Origin: JBMYQA01 sp049600855
Lineage (GTDB): Bacteria > Bacteroidota > Bacteroidia > Cytophagales > Flammeovirgaceae
Assembly (NCBI GenBank): GCA_049600855.1
Contig: JBMYQA010000101.1
Location: 1-18,977 of the forward strand
DNA: 18,977 nucleotides
Reading direction: 5' to 3'
The notes under the pieces are model-generated. The model saw only the letters and a list, made by a program, of their open reading frames with translations. It searched no databases and had not been told where the DNA came from. Every line of letters begins with the position of its first letter. The first letter of the stretch is position 1. Below, piece by piece: positions 15,006-18,977 of the stretch. The translations under genes and the position numbers were made by a program.

Positions 15006-17143
15006 TGCTTCATTAGGTTGTTGATTTTAGCACGTACTTTCTTCTTTTTACGTGCTTTACTTTTGTACTTATTTAGTATGTGGTTCAATTCTAATAATTT
15101 AGGGAAATTACTTTCGTTAAACTCAATAAAATTGTTTATTTCTTTTGAATTTGCTTTCTGGTGCTCCGCGATAGTAATTGAATACTTATTAAAAACAAAG
15201 TTAATATTTTCCCAACCTTCTAACTCAAATCCTTCGTCTAAAACCCAAAAAACATGACCATTTACTTTCAACTTTGGAAGGGAATCGCTGATCCGATCTG
15301 CAAACTGTTCGTAATTCTCAAAGTAAAGACTCCCATTACGATCATTCGCTAATTTCACATATTGCGGATTCAATAAATGAATCGTTTTTCCATAAAACTG
15401 ATACCGCATCCCACAAAGAATAACATGAACTGGTTTTGTGACATGAGGCAATAACTCAAAATCCCGAATGGGCGATTGATTATCTGCCACCAAAACAGTC
15501 GTTTCTTCTGTGGGATAACGCTTGATCGACTGAATCAGTGCCTCTAAATCATTTTCTGGAATGTCGCCACCATTGCCCGCCTCTTTTGCTGTATTCATGG
15601 TTTGTAATACCCATGCCATTTCATCTGTTGGCGCATGATAAATCCCACCAGTCTCTCCAATCTTCTTTTGCCAATTCTTCTTATCGTCACCATCATTAAA
15701 AAAAACAACCTGCTGGATGTGAAACTGATCATGCTGTTTCAAATTCAGTAAGATGGTTTCACAGGCATAGGGGTACATGCTAGCCGTCCAGTCCATCACT
15801 ACTGTCCCATTTAATCGTTCAGGAAAATGCGTTACATAGTCTTGGATTACCTGCTCATTAGGTCGTTGTCGTACAAATGTATCTAAGGCAATCTGATACT
15901 TTTCTACCATTTCCTCGTCATAATGCTCCTTTCTAGGTTGTTCTTTGGTTTCTTTTGGCTCTTTTTCAGTAGTGGTTATGACAAATCCATGAAACAAGCG
16001 TGCTGCTTCTTCTCTATTGGTACAGTCAGTTTGTCGAATGACTTTCCAACGAATACTTTGAGCATTGAGTGCAGGAAAAGCATCAATGAGTTTGGTAATT
16101 CGTTGACTCAATAAGTCGTAATAGTTAATTCGCCATTCTGATAAATTATAGGGATATCGTGTAAATACAATAGCGATATCTGTTACAACCTTATCTTCTA
16201 GTTCTGCTTTGATTATGGATAAATCTAACTCATCTTTTTCATAGGCAAAAGGAACTTGTATATCGCCTTCAATTGTGGCGTAACGCGCCAAATCATCCGT
16301 TTGTAAGTGATGATCATACCACGTTTTATGTTTGGTGGGATGCACGAAAACAGCTTGAGGAAATGTAACTTTTGGCGTAATCTTAACTTCCAATATACAG
16401 CGAAACCCCAACCATGCCGTAGCAGCAGCATATTGATTACCTTGTTCAATCTCACATGCTTCAATGGATTGCATCCAATTCCCCCCTTTAGCTATTCCTT
16501 TTGTTTGAGTCATTTCAGAGACATTTCCAAATAGGTGATAAAAGCCGTTGGTACGAATCTGCTGTTGAGTCACGGGTTGGGTCATTCGATTCAGTTTCCG
16601 CGATGAACTGATTGATTTTCGGCAATTGATTTGTGCTGAAAGTGCAATTAAGCTCCTCCCTTTCAATTCTTGATTTGCCCAAGTTTCCCATTCCGTAGCG
16701 GTGGGTAAACGGTAATTTAATTGGAAGTGATACGCTTGCCATTTGCCTGTAGCGAATTGCGCATTGAACTGTTTGGTATATTTCTCCGAACGCCATTTGC
16801 AAAAACGTAACGCCTGCTCGTAGGAAATGCCAACTACGGGATAATCTAAATACATTTTCTTACCAAAATACCGTGCTAAGCTCGGTTCGGCATGAGGCAA
16901 TACCGCTTTCCAAACGCTATTTTTAGGTAGATACATGGCCTTATTTTCAGGATGTTTTTCCATAATATCCTGAAAATACTCCCACCATAATGCATTAGAC
17001 ACTTCAGTAGCTTCTACGAAATATCCTTGATGCTGGAATTTAAAATTAGGAAAGGAACCTTCAAGAGCTTGAACAGTTGGAGGGGCAATCTGAGCCATTG
17101 CTGCAGCACTCATTAGGCAGCAAAACCATAAAATGAATTTCAT
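15002..17143 (-). CDS. exported SUMF1-fold plus vWA domain protein
   Basis: A 713-residue exported protein; the signal peptide is about 1-17 (AMA-QIAPP). Residues about 25-252 have a SUMF1/formylglycine-enzyme fold: ATEVSNALWWEYF (45-57), YPVVGISYEQALRFCKWR (101-118), YRLPTATEWE (144-153), FGNVSEM (205-211), KGGNW (219-223), and the closing WLGFRC (244-249). The T9SS/gliding proteins GldJ and GldK use this fold structurally. Residues about 446-620 form a vWA-type domain: DWTASM (451-456) fits a MIDAS DxTxS, FFNDGDD is at 481-487, IGETGGIY at 495-502, GNGGDIPEND at 523-532 supplies the other MIDAS Asp, and LVADN at 551-555. The C-terminus is very lysine-rich (693-707). Its role is unknown; metal-dependent protein binding in the periplasm is inferred. 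It is the first gene of a two-gene unit with nuoJ. Confidence 0.85.
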   Translation of the reverse strand: MKFILWFCCLMSAAAMAQIAPPTVQALEGSFPNFKFQHQGYFVEATEVSNALWWEYFQDIMEKHPENKAMYLPKNSVWKAVLPHAEPSLARYFGKKMYLDYPVVGISYEQALRFCKWRSEKYTKQFNAQFATGKWQAYHFQLNYRLPTATEWETWANQELKGRSLIALSAQINCRKSISSSRKLNRMTQPVTQQQIRTNGFYHLFGNVSEMTQTKGIAKGGNWMQSIEACEIEQGNQYAAATAWLGFRCILEVKITPKVTFPQAVFVHPTKHKTWYDHHLQTDDLARYATIEGDIQVPFAYEKDELDLSIIKAELEDKVVTDIAIVFTRYPYNLSEWRINYYDLLSQRITKLIDAFPALNAQSIRWKVIRQTDCTNREEAARLFHGFVITTTEKEPKETKEQPRKEHYDEEMVEKYQIALDTFVRQRPNEQVIQDYVTHFPERLNGTVVMDWTASMYPYACETILLNLKQHDQFHIQQVVFFNDGDDKKNWQKKIGETGGIYHAPTDEMAWVLQTMNTAKEAGNGGDIPENDLEALIQSIKRYPTEETTVLVADNQSPIRDFELLPHVTKPVHVILCGMRYQFYGKTIHLLNPQYVKLANDRNGSLYFENYEQFADRISDSLPKLKVNGHVFWVLDEGFELEGWENINFVFNKYSITIAEHQKANSKEINNFIEFNESNFPKLLELNHILNKYKSKARKKKKVRAKINNLMKQ

Positions 17144-17609
17144 AAATCATTAAGTTTATTGTAATTGTGTTGGTAATCAGACTGCACCTTTTTCAATCAA
17201 TTATCATTCCCTTTTAATAGAAATGGAGACTCAAAAAAGCATCAATTTCATTTTCACTGGATTCAATATGGTAGGTATCCTAATTGGTGTTTTTTTATGA
17301 AAATTAAACGCAAGTGATCAAGTTGCTAACTCTTAAAATATCAGTTAAAAGGTTAAACCTTGTTACTGCTAGCAACCCCAACCGCTCATTACTTGTCATT
17401 GACGTGAATAGGTGTTTATTTTTAAATACAAAAGTGCTTGATCACAATTAATCACCTATTTTTTGAAGCATACAGTAATACTATTGATTCGCATATCTAA
17501 TCAGTGTTATTGGAACTCCATTTTACAATCAACGCTCATAGGGGATGTCTATGATTAGATTGTTATCTAAAAGAACACTCGCATTCAGTGAACTAATCAA
17601 ACTACTTCC
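17144..17609. other. intergenic region between divergent genes
   Basis: An AT-rich 466-nt region that must contain promoters for the SUMF1-vWA gene (minus) and the TonB receptor gene (plus). It has three inverted pairs: GTGATCAAG 17314-17322 with CTTGATCAC 17437-17445, AATAGGTG 17407-17414 with CACCTATT 17453-17460 (followed by TTTT), and TCTAATCA 17496-17503 with TGATTAGA 17552-17559. TTG 17438-17440 with TATTTTTTG 17457-17465 is a near promoter match for the plus strand. A 25-codon hydrophobic frame at 17223-17300 is probably chance. Confidence 0.5.
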
Positions 17610-18977
17610 ATGAAACAATACCTACTACTAACTACCTTGTTTTTTGTATGCTATGTTGCCCATGCCCAAAAATTAACGCAAACCATTCGAGGTAAAGTAA
17701 TTGATGCCGAATCTCAAACTCCATTAATCGGTGCTAATGTATACATCGTGGATAGTGATCCATTACTTGGAGCCGCTACGGATGTTGATGGAAACTTTCG
17801 AATTGAAAAAGTCCCTGTAGGTCGTCATAACATCCGCATCACCTACTTGGGCTACGAGGATGGCTATATTAGTGAATTGTTGGTGGGTTCAGGAAAAGAA
17901 ATTGTATTAACCATTAAACTCACCGAAGCAATTACACTGACAGAAGCGGTAACCATCACCGCCGAACCAGAAAAAGGCGAGGCGTTAAATGACATGGCCG
18001 TGGTTAGTGCGCGCATGTTTACGGTGGAAGAAACCAAACGCTATGCAGCCAGTATAAATGACCCTGCTCGAATGGCTATGAATTTTGCAGGTGTAGCCGC
18101 GAACTCAGATCTACAAAATGATATTGTCATTCGAGGTAACAGCCCAAGAGGATTACTTTGGCGAATTGAAGGAATTGAGGTACCCAATCCGAATCACTTT
18201 GCGAGCACAGGCTCTTCAGGAGGAGGAATTAGTATTCTTAGTGCGAATATGTTAGCTAATTCTGATTTTTTCACAGGTGCTTTTCCCGCTGAGTATGGTA
18301 ACGCCTTATCAGGTGTGTTTGACATTAAGCTACGGAATGGCAATAATGAGCAACGAGAATATGCGCTGCAAGCAGGTCTTTTAGGAGTAGATTTCGCTTT
18401 TGAAGGCCCATTTAGTAAAAACTATAACGGCTCTTACCTTGTCAATTACCGTTACTCTACGCTAGCAATTTTCGACGTTCTTGGAATTGATGTTGTGGGA
18501 GATGCCGTTCCTAACTTCCAAGATTTATCCTTCAAATTTAAGTTGCCTACCAAAAAGTTTGGGAGCTTTTCCATTTGGGGATTAGGAGGCAAAAGTAGTC
18601 AAGCTGAAACGACGAATGATTACAAGTACGATTACCGATCAGATATGGGCGCAACGGGAGTTTCACACACCTTCTTTTTAAATAAAAAGACATTTATCGA
18701 ATCGGTCGTTTCGTTTTCAGCTTCAAGAGGATCTTACATTGAAGATCAATTTGATGATCCTAGCCTACCCCAATTGGTTTATCAAGATCATCTCGTGAAT
18801 CGGTCGTTTCGTGTTTCGAGCATGTTGAATCGTAAATTTAACGCCAAAAACACCCTAAGAGCTGGCATCATTTTCAGTAACCTTTCCTTCAATTTATTTT
18901 CTGAAGGAGAAGATGCTGGGGAAATCAAAAGGTATATCGACAATCAAGGAGCCTCGCAACTCTACCAAAGTTATGCG
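17610..18977 (+). CDS. TonB-dependent receptor (3' end cut off)
   Basis: 456 codons are open from ATG 17610 to the window end; the rest of the barrel is missing. The signal peptide is about 1-19 (AHA-QKLT). A carboxypeptidase-regulatory-like domain follows at about 24-110 (IRGKVIDAESQTPLIGANVY, DVDGNFRIEKVPVG, ITYLGYED). The plug domain is at about 130-245, with DIVIRGNSPRGLLWRIEG, VPNPNHF and SDFFTGAFPAEYGNALSG. Beta-barrel strands begin at about 250 (REYALQAGLLGVDFAFEGPF). These receptors import bulky nutrients across the outer membrane using the proton-motive force through TonB. It has the regulatory-domain extension common in Bacteroidota but no SusD partner is visible upstream, and a downstream one would be outside the window. 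The substrate cannot be told from the sequence. It is divergent from the SUMF1-vWA gene. Confidence 0.93.
   Translation, partial: MKQYLLLTTLFFVCYVAHAQKLTQTIRGKVIDAESQTPLIGANVYIVDSDPLLGAATDVDGNFRIEKVPVGRHNIRITYLGYEDGYISELLVGSGKEIVLTIKLTEAITLTEAVTITAEPEKGEALNDMAVVSARMFTVEETKRYAASINDPARMAMNFAGVAANSDLQNDIVIRGNSPRGLLWRIEGIEVPNPNHFASTGSSGGGISILSANMLANSDFFTGAFPAEYGNALSGVFDIKLRNGNNEQREYALQAGLLGVDFAFEGPFSKNYNGSYLVNYRYSTLAIFDVLGIDVVGDAVPNFQDLSFKFKLPTKKFGSFSIWGLGGKSSQAETTNDYKYDYRSDMGATGVSHTFFLNKKTFIESVVSFSASRGSYIEDQFDDPSLPQLVYQDHLVNRSFRVSSMLNRKFNAKNTLRAGIIFSNLSFNLFSEGEDAGEIKRYIDNQGASQLYQSYA

Noticed and set aside
17223..17300. 25-codon hydrophobic frame as a real small membrane protein gene
   Set aside because: T-rich DNA yields hydrophobic codons by chance; there is no start context or conservation evidence. 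Kept only as a low-interest note.
17610..18977. SusC-type receptor of a polysaccharide utilisation locus
   Set aside because: No SusD, glycoside hydrolase or SusR-type regulator is visible; the general TonB-receptor call is all that can be supported.

Overview
The window looks like chromosomal DNA of a member of the Bacteroidota, probably from the Cytophagia/Saprospiria side of the phylum. The signs are a TonB-dependent receptor with an N-terminal carboxypeptidase-regulatory-like domain, a TPR/PD40/OmpA protein laid out like PorE, signal peptides cleaved before 'Q', a dihydroorotase paralogue without metal ligands, the LeuA N-terminal variant GEQVPGCQL, TAnnTTTG-type promoter boxes, and start codons with no Shine-Dalgarno sequence. 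The genus cannot be named from this sequence. No tRNA, rRNA, CRISPR array, transposase or phage gene was seen.

Layout. Positions 1-2325 (minus strand) hold a truncated membrane-anchored DUF4178-like gene preceded by a dihydroorotase-like pseudoenzyme. Positions 2766-3680 (plus) encode an uncharacterised lipoprotein, followed by a long inverted repeat and a strong terminator. murI (plus, 3853-4668) is convergent with, and directly abuts, a leucine-rich-repeat gene (minus, 4669-6285). Positions 6638-11649 are a leucine biosynthesis unit: a Leu-rich leader peptide, an antiterminator/terminator pair, then leuC, leuD, leuB, a 172-nt gap, leuA and a bidirectional terminator. Positions 11666-14101 (minus) encode a PorE-like OmpA protein. 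Positions 14499-17143 (minus) are a two-gene unit in which a SUMF1-fold plus vWA protein overlaps a lone nuoJ by 4 nt. A truncated TonB-dependent receptor (plus) starts at 17610 and runs off the window.

How it works together. LeuA, LeuCD and LeuB cover the whole route from 2-ketoisovalerate to 2-ketoisocaproate. The leader region explains the control: the ribosome stalls at the LNLLLV codon run when charged tRNA-Leu is scarce, which leaves a 12+5 bp antiterminator free to form and breaks the 8-bp terminator stem just before leuC. This is the clearest regulatory system in the window.

Other points worth attention are the loss of all six expected metal-ligand positions in the dihydroorotase homologue, the orphan nuoJ coupled to a SUMF1-vWA protein, a degenerate second OmpA-like unit in the PorE-like protein, and the 15-bp perfect inverted repeat upstream of murI.
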